9,425 bases of DNA, from positions 1,874-11,298 of the forward strand of contig WTJL01000231.1 of assembly GCA_011524845.1 (NCBI GenBank), in the 5' to 3' direction. A program made the position numbers and the translations under genes. Positions 1 to 6,153 of the stretch are shown here, one piece after another; the stretch's first letter is position 1; each line of letters starts with the position of its first letter. A model generated the notes under the pieces. It was not told the origin of the DNA and did not search any database. It saw nothing but the letters and a program-made list of their open reading frames with translations. Source of the stretch: Flavobacteriales bacterium (GTDB lineage Bacteria > Bacteroidota > Bacteroidia > Flavobacteriales_D > Sanyastnellaceae).

Positions 1-1116
1 AAACACCCCCAGCTCCGCGTCGTCGGCGCCGGCAGCCGCCTCTTCGTCGTCCCCTGCGGCAAATCCGACTTCGCGGCTTGTGACGGCCTGAATCGGAGCC
101 GAGAGGACGTCGTTGGACCGTGCAGTGAGGATGTCCACAGTGGCACTCATGCCAGGCCGGAACGGCGTATAGTGCTCGTCGTGACCTTCAGTCAGATGGC
201 TGTAGCTGTCTCGGTCGAGGCGCACCTTGACAGAGAAGTTGGTCACTTGGTCCATGCTGAAGCCATTCATGCCAGCGTTGAGGGCCGTGTTTCCAATTTC
301 GGTCACCGTGCCCTTGAAGGTCTCTCCGAGGTAGGCGTCCACTTCAATCTCGGCCTCGTCGCCAAGGTGAATGCGCACGATGTCGCTTTCGTTGACCTCG
401 ACGTTGACCTCCATGGTGCTGAGGTCGCTGACGTTGAGGATGACCTCACCGGCGGTGAAGCCATTGCCTTGAACGCTTTCACCCACTTCTTTGACGAGGG
501 CGGTGACGACGCCTGCTTGAGGGGCGCGGAGCGTGGTTCGTCCCAAATTGTCCTTGGCTTCTTGCAGAGACGCCTCCCCACTTCGGATGGCGTATTCGGC
601 GCTCCGAACGCTTTCGTTCGCGCTGGTCAGGTTGGCGTTGGCGGTGAGGTAGGAGGCTTCGGTTTGGTCGTACTCGGCTTGGGAAATGACCTTTTGGGCG
701 AAGAGGGCCTCCGCTCGCTCAAACGCCTTTTTCGCCGCCAATTGGTTGGCCTCCCCCTGCGCCACCTGAGCACGGGCGGAAGCGAGGTTGGACTTGGCGG
801 AATTCAACGAGGCTTCTGCCCGGAGCAACGCGGCATCGTAAATGTCTGGGTTGAGTTGCACCAAGAGGTCGCCCTTGGAGACGACGTCGCCTTCTTTCAC
901 GGGGAGTTCGGTGATTTGGCCGTTGACCTCCGCCGTGATTTTCACCTCCACTTCAGGCTGAATTTTTCCGCTGGCGCTGACGCGTTCCACAATGGACCGA
1001 CGCGCCACTTCTTCGGTGCTCACCACCGGCAATTCGCGGTTGCCGCCGCGCACGACCGCCACCACCACGAGCAAAAGGACAAAGGCACCAAGGCCGAGAA
1101 GCAGTTTCTTGTTCAT
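1..1116 (-). CDS. HlyD/MacA-type periplasmic adaptor subunit of an efflux system (3' end cut by window edge)
   Basis: This is a membrane-fusion protein that links an inner-membrane pump to the TolC-type channel encoded just upstream. I translated it by hand from the ATG at 1116-1114. The frame stays open through base 1, giving 372 codons without a stop. An N-terminal anchor helix (residues 4-22) is followed by the first half of the lipoyl/barrel-sandwich domain (about 55-92, with VKEGDVVSKGDLLVQL). A long alpha-hairpin coiled coil rich in Ala, Glu and Gln spans about 93-190. The second lipoyl half is at 192-230 (TTLRAPQAGVVTALVKEVGE) and the beta-barrel starts near 234, with FRPGMSATVDI at 319-329. 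The wording closely resembles Bacteroidota adaptors that work with MacB-type ABC permeases, but an RND partner cannot be excluded. The start lies 3 bp after the tolC stop, so the two are co-transcribed. An Asp/Glu/Ala-rich stretch (351-369) sits just before the window ends. Confidence 0.92.
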   Translation of the reverse strand, partial: MNKKLLLGLGAFVLLLVVVAVVRGGNRELPVVSTEEVARRSIVERVSASGKIQPEVEVKITAEVNGQITELPVKEGDVVSKGDLLVQLNPDIYDAALLRAEASLNSAKSNLASARAQVAQGEANQLAAKKAFERAEALFAQKVISQAEYDQTEASYLTANANLTSANESVRSAEYAIRSGEASLQEAKDNLGRTTLRAPQAGVVTALVKEVGESVQGNGFTAGEVILNVSDLSTMEVNVEVNESDIVRIHLGDEAEIEVDAYLGETFKGTVTEIGNTALNAGMNGFSMDQVTNFSVKVRLDRDSYSHLTEGHDEHYTPFRPGMSATVDILTARSNDVLSAPIQAVTSREVGFAAGDDEEAAAGADDAELGVF

Positions 1117-1119
1117 GGG

Positions 1120-2571
1120 TTAGAGGCTGAGGGGTCGTCCGAGGTAGAAGTCCAAAATCCGCGTCTTGAACACAAAGTCGTATTGCGTCCGCAGCGCATT
1201 GATGCGGGCGTTGTCCAATCGGGTCCGGGCGTCGGCGTATTCGAGGGCAGAAATGGCCCCGGCTTCAAAGCGCGCTTCCGCGTTGGTCATGGCCAGGGAC
1301 GCGGCTTCGAGGGCACGGTCGTTGGCTTCAAACGTGCGCTGTGCGGCCCGGGCGTCGGCCCAAGATTGTTCAACGGTCTGGGTCAGGGCTTGGGCGGTTT
1401 GTTCTTGAGACAGCTTGGCGGCCAACACGTCCACCTCGGCCCGGTCGATGTTGGTCTCGATGCCAAATCCATTGAAAATCGGGAGGCTCAGCGAGAAGAA
1501 GACGCTTTGGTTGAGGTTGTTGGAAAACTGGTCTTGGAACGACATGGTTTCGAACTCCCCATCTTCAATCACAACAGGAGTGGTCAGCAGAAAGCCCTCC
1601 ACGGTTTCGATGGTGACGTCCTGCGTTACCGGGTCCGTCACCAAGGTTTGCCGGTTCTGCGAGTAGCCCGACCCCACGCTGTACGATCCGGTGATGCGAG
1701 GCATCCGCTGCGCCTTGGCCAAATCCAGCCCGAGGTAGGCGTCGGTCACCTGCAACTCTGCCGCTTTCATGTCGGGAAACGCCTGCAAGGCAAAGGTCAC
1801 CGCGGCGTCGGCCGAATAGGGGAGTTGGGTGCTTTCAATCAAGTCGTCGGAAGGCGGAGCCACGTCCAAGTTGTCCGCCTCCTCGCCCGACAACTGAAGA
1901 AGTTGGGACAGCGCGAGCTTGGAGATGGTCACGCCATTTTCAGCCGCCACAACAGAGCTCTGGTCAGCCGCTTGTTGGGCCAGGACATCGTAGAGGTCGC
2001 TCTCGGCCGCAGCACCTGCATTGACGAGCTTTTGAACCCGGTCGACTTGACGGCCTGTGGCGTCTGCATTCAGCTGGGCGATGGTGAGGAACTCCTTCTG
2101 AAAAAGGACATTCAAATAGGCTGAAGCAAGGTTGAGGGCCAAGGTGTTTTGGGCAATCTCCACGTTGGTTTGGGCGAGTTCCAAGCCAAGGCGTGCACGG
2201 CGCAAATTGAGGTGGTTTTGGAATCCGTTGAACAACGTGAGGCCCGAGCTCATGCCGTAGTTGCTCGATTGCACGGCGTCGGAGGCGAACTCGTTGGTGA
2301 AGGGGTCAATGCGTTGACCGATGTTCACCCCGTAGCTTGAAGAGGCATTGAGGTTGGGGAGGAACGCGCCCTTCGCCGACGTTTCCGCAAGCGCCCCGCG
2401 GACCAGTCCAAGCTCAGCTTGTTGCAGTTGGAGGTTGTGTTCCAAGGCGTGTTCGAGGCAACGCTGCAAGGACCACACGTTGCCCTCTGAAGACTGTGCA
2501 GTGGCAGAGGTACAAACAAGGAGGAAAGCCAGCAATGAGGCGCTGACCTCGCGGAGAAAAGTTGGGCGCAT
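1120..2571 (-). CDS. TolC-family outer-membrane efflux protein
   Basis: This is a trimeric outer-membrane channel for export, presumably working with the adjacent HlyD-type adaptor. It has 483 aa, within the usual TolC size. A signal peptide covers residues 1-26 (hydrophobic core ASLLAFLLV, cleavage after ATAQ). The mature protein opens with the typical WSLQRCLEHALEHNLQLQ. The family's internal duplication is visible: a strand-turn motif LTLFNGF at 111-117 and again LPIFNGF at 363-369, each followed by a long Ala/Gln/Glu-rich helical stretch (about 120-225 and 373-470). The C terminus (DFYLGRPLSL) is typical. Residues about 300-350 form an acidic, Thr-rich loop between beta strands, probably extracellular. 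The ATG at 2571 is preceded 4 bp upstream by TAATTTTG, a perfect match to the Bacteroidota -7 consensus, so this gene may start its own transcript. The gap to the upstream 79-aa gene is 27 bp. Substrate is unknown. Confidence 0.95.
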   Translation of the reverse strand: MRPTFLREVSASLLAFLLVCTSATAQSSEGNVWSLQRCLEHALEHNLQLQQAELGLVRGALAETSAKGAFLPNLNASSSYGVNIGQRIDPFTNEFASDAVQSSNYGMSSGLTLFNGFQNHLNLRRARLGLELAQTNVEIAQNTLALNLASAYLNVLFQKEFLTIAQLNADATGRQVDRVQKLVNAGAAAESDLYDVLAQQAADQSSVVAAENGVTISKLALSQLLQLSGEEADNLDVAPPSDDLIESTQLPYSADAAVTFALQAFPDMKAAELQVTDAYLGLDLAKAQRMPRITGSYSVGSGYSQNRQTLVTDPVTQDVTIETVEGFLLTTPVVIEDGEFETMSFQDQFSNNLNQSVFFSLSLPIFNGFGIETNIDRAEVDVLAAKLSQEQTAQALTQTVEQSWADARAAQRTFEANDRALEAASLAMTNAEARFEAGAISALEYADARTRLDNARINALRTQYDFVFKTRILDFYLGRPLSL

Positions 2572-2575
2572 CCCC

Positions 2576-2583
2576 CAAAATTA
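2576..2583 (-). promoter_or_regulatory. Putative -7 promoter box before tolC
   Basis: On the minus strand the sequence reads TAATTTTG, a full match to the Bacteroidota -7 consensus TAnnTTTG. It ends 4 bp before the tolC ATG. A TTG lies 16 bp upstream of the box, close to the reported 17-23 bp spacing for a -33 element. Transcription from here would be leaderless or nearly so. Confidence 0.45.
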
Positions 2584-2598
2584 CGTCGGCAACGCCCC

Positions 2599-2838
2599 TC
2601 AAGCGGCGGACTCGCTGGCTTCCTTTCGTTTGCGAAAGACAAACCATGCGAAAAAGCCCATGATGGCGTAAGGCACGGCCATCAAATACAGGATGCCAGA
2701 ATTCAGCCCACGCCCCAAACTCCCATCGTTGGCGCTGTCTTCGGCCACGGCCTTGCACATGACGCATTGTGCGTGCGCATCCAAGGCGAAAAGGACGAGC
2801 ACCGTCAGCCCAACAGCGAATCGGAGCACGCGATCCAT
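2599..2838 (-). CDS. Small membrane protein with periplasmic CxxC motif (conserved hypothetical of cytochrome oxidase loci)
   Basis: This is a 79-aa protein in the frame that a longer open frame would extend upstream into DUF420. The real start is the ATG at 2838-2836, which overlaps the DUF420 stop by one base (TGATG), as expected for translational coupling. It has a signal peptide (1-23, cleavage after AHA), then QCVMCKA with C25 and C28 near the mature N terminus. A short polar stretch, LNSGILYLMAVPYAIMGFFAW as a single transmembrane helix (about 46-66) and a basic cytoplasmic tail (FRKRKEAS) follow. The CxxC would therefore face the periplasm. From memory, similar short proteins with a Cys-x-Met-Cys motif and an LNxGIxYLM segment accompany DUF420/SCO/COX genes in Bacteroidota. 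Their function is unknown to me. A role in copper handling or thiol reduction for the oxidase is inference from context and the motif only. Confidence 0.85.
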   Translation of the reverse strand: MDRVLRFAVGLTVLVLFALDAHAQCVMCKAVAEDSANDGSLGRGLNSGILYLMAVPYAIMGFFAWFVFRKRKEASESAA

Positions 2839-3374
2839 CACCAGGGGTAGCAGGGTGAAATCATGAAGTACACCACGACGCCCGTGAAGGTGACGTAAGT
2901 CCAGATGGGGTACGTGATGCGCGCCCACTTGCGGTGCTTTTGGATTTGGTTGCCCAAACCCAACAGGTACGTGGTCAGGACCATCGGCACAATGGCAATG
3001 GACATGAGGATGTGCGAGATCAGCACGATGAAGTACACCGTTCGAATCCACCCTTCTTTGCAAAACGGGGTGCTTTCCGTGGTCATGTGGTAGCTCACGT
3101 AGCTCACCAAGAACACCGCCGACAGCACGAGGGCAGCCGTGTTGAGCCGTTGGTGAAGGAGGATGTTCTTGTTTCGAATGGCGCGGTAGGAGCCGATCAG
3201 GCACAGAAACGCGCTGCCGTTGATGGTGGCGTTGACCGCGGGAAGGGTGTGCAGGACCTCCGCCAACTCAGGGCTCACTTCGACGCCCGGCAAAAAGAAC
3301 AAAAGGGCGACCACAAGTGGAATCGCAATGCCTGCGACCCACACAAAGATTCGGAGTTGACGGTTGATTCCCAC
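2838..3374 (-). CDS. DUF420 (YozB-like) membrane protein of cytochrome oxidase locus
   Basis: This is an integral membrane protein of the DUF420 family, commonly encoded beside SCO and cytochrome c oxidase subunits in Bacteroidota and Bacillota. Its biochemical role is not established. No ATG is available. I chose the GTG at 3374-3372 (178 aa), because the alternative TTG at 3401 (187 aa) lies upstream of a -7-like box at 3391-3398. Numbered from the GTG, five hydrophobic segments are visible: about 11-29, 51-66, 79-98, 113-138 and 154-172. Family signatures are LPAVNATING (44-53), a His in each of several helices or their edges (H42, H74, H96, H121, H147), YHMTTESTPF (95-104), the segment RTVYFIVLISHI, and the C-terminal YPIWTYVTFTGVVVYFMISP. 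The conserved His residues could bind heme or metal, but that is inference. The stop overlaps the start of the 79-aa CxxC gene by one base. Confidence 0.93.
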   Translation of the reverse strand: MGINRQLRIFVWVAGIAIPLVVALLFFLPGVEVSPELAEVLHTLPAVNATINGSAFLCLIGSYRAIRNKNILLHQRLNTAALVLSAVFLVSYVSYHMTTESTPFCKEGWIRTVYFIVLISHILMSIAIVPMVLTTYLLGLGNQIQKHRKWARITYPIWTYVTFTGVVVYFMISPCYPW

Positions 3375-3390
3375 GGATGCAAGTTTGGTG

Positions 3391-3398
3391 CAAAGATG
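3391..3398 (-). promoter_or_regulatory. Putative -7-like box before DUF420 gene
   Basis: The minus strand reads CATCTTTG, matching five of the six fixed positions of TAnnTTTG. It lies 16 bp before the GTG chosen as the DUF420 start and just downstream of the hairpin at the SCO stop. If it is used, the TTG at 3401 cannot be the start. No convincing -33 element is seen. Confidence 0.25.
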
Positions 3399-3430
3399 CA
3401 ACGCACGACGGGAAGAGGAGGTTCAAAGGG

Positions 3431-3450
3431 CCTTGAGACGTCGCTCAAGG
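3431..3450 (-). terminator. Hairpin overlapping the SCO stop codon (possible terminator or attenuator)
   Basis: CCTTGAG and CTCAAGG form a perfect 7-bp stem with a 6-nt loop, and the SCO TGA stop lies inside the first arm on the minus strand. The downstream sequence reads CCCTTTGAACC, so there is no true U-run. It could be a weak terminator, an mRNA-stability element, or chance. A -7-like box and a separate gene start follow it. Confidence 0.35.
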
Positions 3451-4668
3451 TGCGTCCTCAAACACGAGTTGGGCGGCGTCGAGCATCATGGCGTCGACTT
3501 CGGCCGTGGACGTGCCGTCGTACAGCCCGCGAATGCGGTCCTGCCGGTCCACCAACACAAAGGTGTCGCTGTGGAAGAACCCGCCGGCGGCGGTGTCGCT
3601 TTCCAATGCCGTCAGGTAGTACCCAAAGCGGGCCTGGTCGTACAAGTCCTCCTTGTCTCCGGTCAGAAACTTCCACGAGGTGGTGTCTGCCCCAAGTCGT
3701 GTGGCGTACTCCTTGAGCCTTGCGGGGGTGTCGCGCACCGGATCCACGCTGTGGCTCAACAAGGTGATGTCCCCGTCCAAGTCGTTGTCCTTCATCCATG
3801 CCTGCGTCCGTGCCAACTGGCTGCTCATGATGGGACAAATGGTGGGGCAATGCGTGAAGAAGTAATCGATGATTTTCACTTGTCCTTCCACACTGCGGTG
3901 GCTGATTTCCACGCTGTCGATGCCGGTGAAGGCAAACGCAGGGATGGTGTGACCTTCGGGTCCGAGCACGGGCAGTTCATTGCGCTCTTGCAAGGCTTCC
4001 TCCAACTTTTCGCGGCCGTACTCCGCCACGTCGCGCTCTTTCTTCAACAGGGCAATGTCCTCCACGGCATCGCGGATGGCGTCCTCGCTCGCGGCGTGGT
4101 ACACGCCCCGCAGGAACCCTTCGGTGTCCACAAGCCAAATGGTCGCCACATTGTTGGGTTCTTCTGGATCGCGCTGGATCATGAAGTCGTCGGCCACCAC
4201 ATGGTCAATGACCGCGGGATCGCCGGTCAGGAACTGCCACTTTCCCTTGAAGCCGTTGTACCGCGTGTTGCGTGCAACGTATTCCTGAAGCACCTCTGGC
4301 GTATCGTGCTCGGGGCTCAGGGAAAAGCTGACCACCACGATGTCCCCTTCGTCACGGTAGCGGAAGTTGGGCCACAGCAGTTGTCGGGTGACCTGCGCCA
4401 CGTGCGGAGCATCGGTGCCGTAAAAGGCCGCGAGCCACACTTTGCCGCGAAGCTCGTCACTGGAAAAGGGCTCTCCGAGGTGGTTGGTCAACTGAAAGTC
4501 GCCCACGCGTTGGGCCGCGAGGGTTTGGCCTTCCACGGGGCCGTCCACCGTGTAATACGGCAGGGTGTTGAAGTTGTGCTCAGAGAGCAACCCAAAAAAA
4601 ACCAGCCCCGCCAAAGGCAGGGCCAGCATCATTGCAATGAGAATCAATCGGTTCTTCAACATGCCCAT
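3445..4668 (-). CDS. Two-domain SCO1/SenC-family copper chaperone with degenerate first domain
   Basis: SCO proteins deliver copper to, or reduce, the CuA site of cytochrome c oxidase subunit II. This 407-aa protein is about twice the usual length. An N-terminal helix (about 6-26) anchors it in the membrane with the rest periplasmic. Domain 1 (about 40-190) has the SCO fold pattern but reads TDAPHVA at 85-91 where the copper motif should be. It keeps SPEHDTP (118-124) and has N173 at the ligand-His position before WLVD. A charged helical linker (about 207-230) follows. Domain 2 (about 232-407) has FFTHCPTIC with C274 and C278, DPVRDTP (309-315) and H366 in FFHSDTF, so all three copper ligands are present. 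The longest frame starts at a TTG (4674). ATGs at 4668 and 4662 are more likely starts, and residues are numbered from 4668. It lies 10 bp after the COX4 stop. A hairpin overlaps its own stop codon. Confidence 0.94.
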   Translation of the reverse strand: MGMLKNRLILIAMMLALPLAGLVFFGLLSEHNFNTLPYYTVDGPVEGQTLAAQRVGDFQLTNHLGEPFSSDELRGKVWLAAFYGTDAPHVAQVTRQLLWPNFRYRDEGDIVVVSFSLSPEHDTPEVLQEYVARNTRYNGFKGKWQFLTGDPAVIDHVVADDFMIQRDPEEPNNVATIWLVDTEGFLRGVYHAASEDAIRDAVEDIALLKKERDVAEYGREKLEEALQERNELPVLGPEGHTIPAFAFTGIDSVEISHRSVEGQVKIIDYFFTHCPTICPIMSSQLARTQAWMKDNDLDGDITLLSHSVDPVRDTPARLKEYATRLGADTTSWKFLTGDKEDLYDQARFGYYLTALESDTAAGGFFHSDTFVLVDRQDRIRGLYDGTSTAEVDAMMLDAAQLVFEDAP

Positions 4669-4678
4669 GGGCAACAGG

Positions 4679-5056
4679 TCAGTGCAGGGTGTTGAAGCTG
4701 TTCAAGTGTCCAAAGCCCTCGGTGATCGCGATGAACAAGAGGTAGCAAATGAACATCACGTAGGGGGCGATGATGGCTCGCTTCAAATTGCTGCGCTCGT
4801 CACCGAGGTGCATGAAGACCAACACGATGTAGGCCGCCTTGACCAAAGTCATGACGATGAAGGTCCATTTGATGGCCGTCCAAGTGAAGGTTTCAGAACG
4901 CTTGAAGATGACACCCATGCCCACCTCGACGGCAGTGATGAGGGTCAAGAGTGCGGTGACCATCCAAATTTTCTTGCGAATGGCCGCACCCGCTTCTTCG
5001 CTGTGGTGCGCCGCCATGGCGTAGCTGTCGTTGACAATGAGATCGTCGCGTTCCAT
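4679..5056 (-). CDS. Cytochrome c oxidase subunit IV family protein
   Basis: This is a small accessory subunit of a bacterial aa3-type heme-copper oxidase (prokaryotic COX4/CtaF-like family), with 125 aa from the ATG at 5056-5054. Three hydrophobic helices are visible: about 30-50 (MVTALLTLITAVEVGMGVIF), 62-84 and 93-113. The family signature VFMHLGDER (80-88), with a His at the end of helix 2, is present. The start is one base after the stop of the upstream COX3 gene. A longer reading from TTG at 5107 would overlap COX3 by about 50 bp and is unlikely. An internal ATG at 5017 (MAAHHSEE) is also possible, since many relatives begin with a short His-containing tail just before helix 1. Subunit IV is not catalytic and is thought to stabilise the complex. 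No ribosome binding site of the Shine-Dalgarno type is visible. Confidence 0.9.
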   Translation of the reverse strand: MERDDLIVNDSYAMAAHHSEEAGAAIRKKIWMVTALLTLITAVEVGMGVIFKRSETFTWTAIKWTFIVMTLVKAAYIVLVFMHLGDERSNLKRAIIAPYVMFICYLLFIAITEGFGHLNSFNTLH

Positions 5057-5057
5057 G

Positions 5058-6035
5058 TCAGATGAGGTAGAAGAAGGTGAATACAAAGACCCAAACGAGG
5101 TCGACAAAGTGCCAGTAGAGTCCAGTCTTCTCCACCATTTCGTAGTGACCGCGGCGCTCGAACACCCCGTTCAACGCCATCAAGAAAATGATGATGTTGA
5201 TCACCACTCCGGAGAACACGTGGAATCCGTGGAAACCGGTGATGAAGAAGAAGAAGTTGGCGTAGGTCTGTTGCACGGCGTATTCGCTGTCCTCCAGGTT
5301 GGCGCCAAACGAGAACACTTCGCTGCGGGCGTTCCAAAGCTTGGTGGCTTCGGCGCCAGACACGTGCTGTTCGTTTTCGACGTACTTGTTGAACGTCAAG
5401 CTGTGCAACTGGGCACTGTGCTCGTGGTCGCCGTATTGCGTCAGGGTGATGTGCCCGCCTTCGCTGGTCAACACCGTGTTGGCGTCGCCTTCGCTCCAGG
5501 GCTCTGCGAGGTGGCCAAAGTGGTGATCCATGAAGACCATCTCACCTTCGGCAAGGGTGTACGCTTCTCCGTCGTCTGCAGTGACGGTCACCTCCTTCGC
5601 CAACTGGAAGCCGCCTCCGGCTCCGTGGATGAAGTGCGACCATTCCCACGCTTGGGAACCGAGGAAGAAGAACCCACCCACGATGGTGGCCCCCAACCAC
5701 TTCAACACGCCTGCCTTGTCGTTGCGGTGACCTGCTTCCACAGCAAGAACCATCGTGACGGAGGAGACGATGAGAATGAAGGTCATCAAGGCCACATAGA
5801 TGAGGGGGTACTGGCCTTCCAAGCCCGGCAGGGCCCGGAAAACTTGTTCCCCAATGGGCCAAGCATCTTCGGATGTGGCGCGTGCAAACCCGTAGGCCGT
5901 CAACAACCCACCAAAGGTGAGTGCATCGGACACGAGGAAGAACCACATCATCATTTTCCCGTACGTGACAGAGAACGGGCTTTGACCTCCGCCCCAAAGG
6001 ACGTCAGTCGGGATCGTTTCGGTGTTTCCAGCCAT
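5058..6035 (-). CDS. Cytochrome c oxidase subunit III (second, long copy)
   Basis: This is a membrane subunit of a heme-copper oxidase, 325 aa. Family hallmarks are KMMMWFFLVSDALTFGGLL (27-45, with SD where many COX3 have SE), WEWSHFI (130-136), FFFFITGFHGFHVFSG (261-276) and the C-terminal GLYWHFVDLVWVFVFTFFYL. Five helices are apparent at about 27-48, 78-98, 110-127, 258-284 and 303-324. Between helices 3 and 4 is a hydrophilic insertion of roughly 115 residues (about 139-256) containing many His and acidic residues. I recall a long segment here in other Bacteroidota COX3 proteins, so it is probably lineage-typical. The ATG at 6035 is 118 bp after the first COX3 stop and is preceded by a -7-like TATTTTCG. 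Its stop is one base before the COX4 start. Confidence in the family is high; the function of the insertion is unknown. Confidence 0.95.
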   Translation of the reverse strand: MAGNTETIPTDVLWGGGQSPFSVTYGKMMMWFFLVSDALTFGGLLTAYGFARATSEDAWPIGEQVFRALPGLEGQYPLIYVALMTFILIVSSVTMVLAVEAGHRNDKAGVLKWLGATIVGGFFFLGSQAWEWSHFIHGAGGGFQLAKEVTVTADDGEAYTLAEGEMVFMDHHFGHLAEPWSEGDANTVLTSEGGHITLTQYGDHEHSAQLHSLTFNKYVENEQHVSGAEATKLWNARSEVFSFGANLEDSEYAVQQTYANFFFFITGFHGFHVFSGVVINIIIFLMALNGVFERRGHYEMVEKTGLYWHFVDLVWVFVFTFFYLI

Positions 6036-6052
6036 GGCTTGAAATTGTGACG

Positions 6053-6060
6053 CGAAAATA
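6053..6060 (-). promoter_or_regulatory. Putative -7-like box before second COX3 gene
   Basis: The minus strand reads TATTTTCG, one mismatch from TAnnTTTG, 17 bp before the ATG at 6035. It lies in the only sizeable gap of the oxidase cluster (6036-6153). That gap also holds a short inverted repeat AGGTG-CGC-CACCT at 6074-6086 just upstream of the box. No -33 TTG is found at 17-23 bp spacing, so support is weak. Confidence 0.28.
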
Positions 6061-6153
6061 GGGCATTCGCCTCAGGTGCGCCACCTAGAATGTCTCCAAA
6101 TCAAGCCCTCTGTCCACAACGATGCGTGGATGGCCTTTTGGCCGGCAGGGATG

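Noticed and set aside
172..2124. A 650-codon open frame on the plus strand
   Set aside because: It lies entirely opposite hlyD and tolC, both of which have clear family motifs. Its product shows no recognisable domain and looks like a reverse-strand shadow caused by GC-rich codon use.
2599..3204. A 201-aa reading of the CxxC protein from an upstream GTG
   Set aside because: The extra 122 residues overlap DUF420 in another frame and look like noise (many Pro, His and Arg). The ATG at 2838 gives a clean signal peptide and a TGATG coupling with DUF420.
3364..4695. A 443-codon open frame on the plus strand
   Set aside because: It is antisense to the SCO gene, with a composition rich in His, Val and Gly typical of shadows, and no motif.
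5057..5107. TTG-initiated longer N terminus for COX4
   Set aside because: It would overlap the COX3 C terminus by about 50 bp and adds a Ser-rich tail unlike the family. The ATG at 5056 follows the COX3 stop by one base.
6005..6066. Out-of-frame ATG (6066) opening a roughly 20-codon frame across the second COX3 start
   Set aside because: It is very short, overlaps the -7-like box itself and encodes nothing recognisable, so there is no support for a leader peptide.
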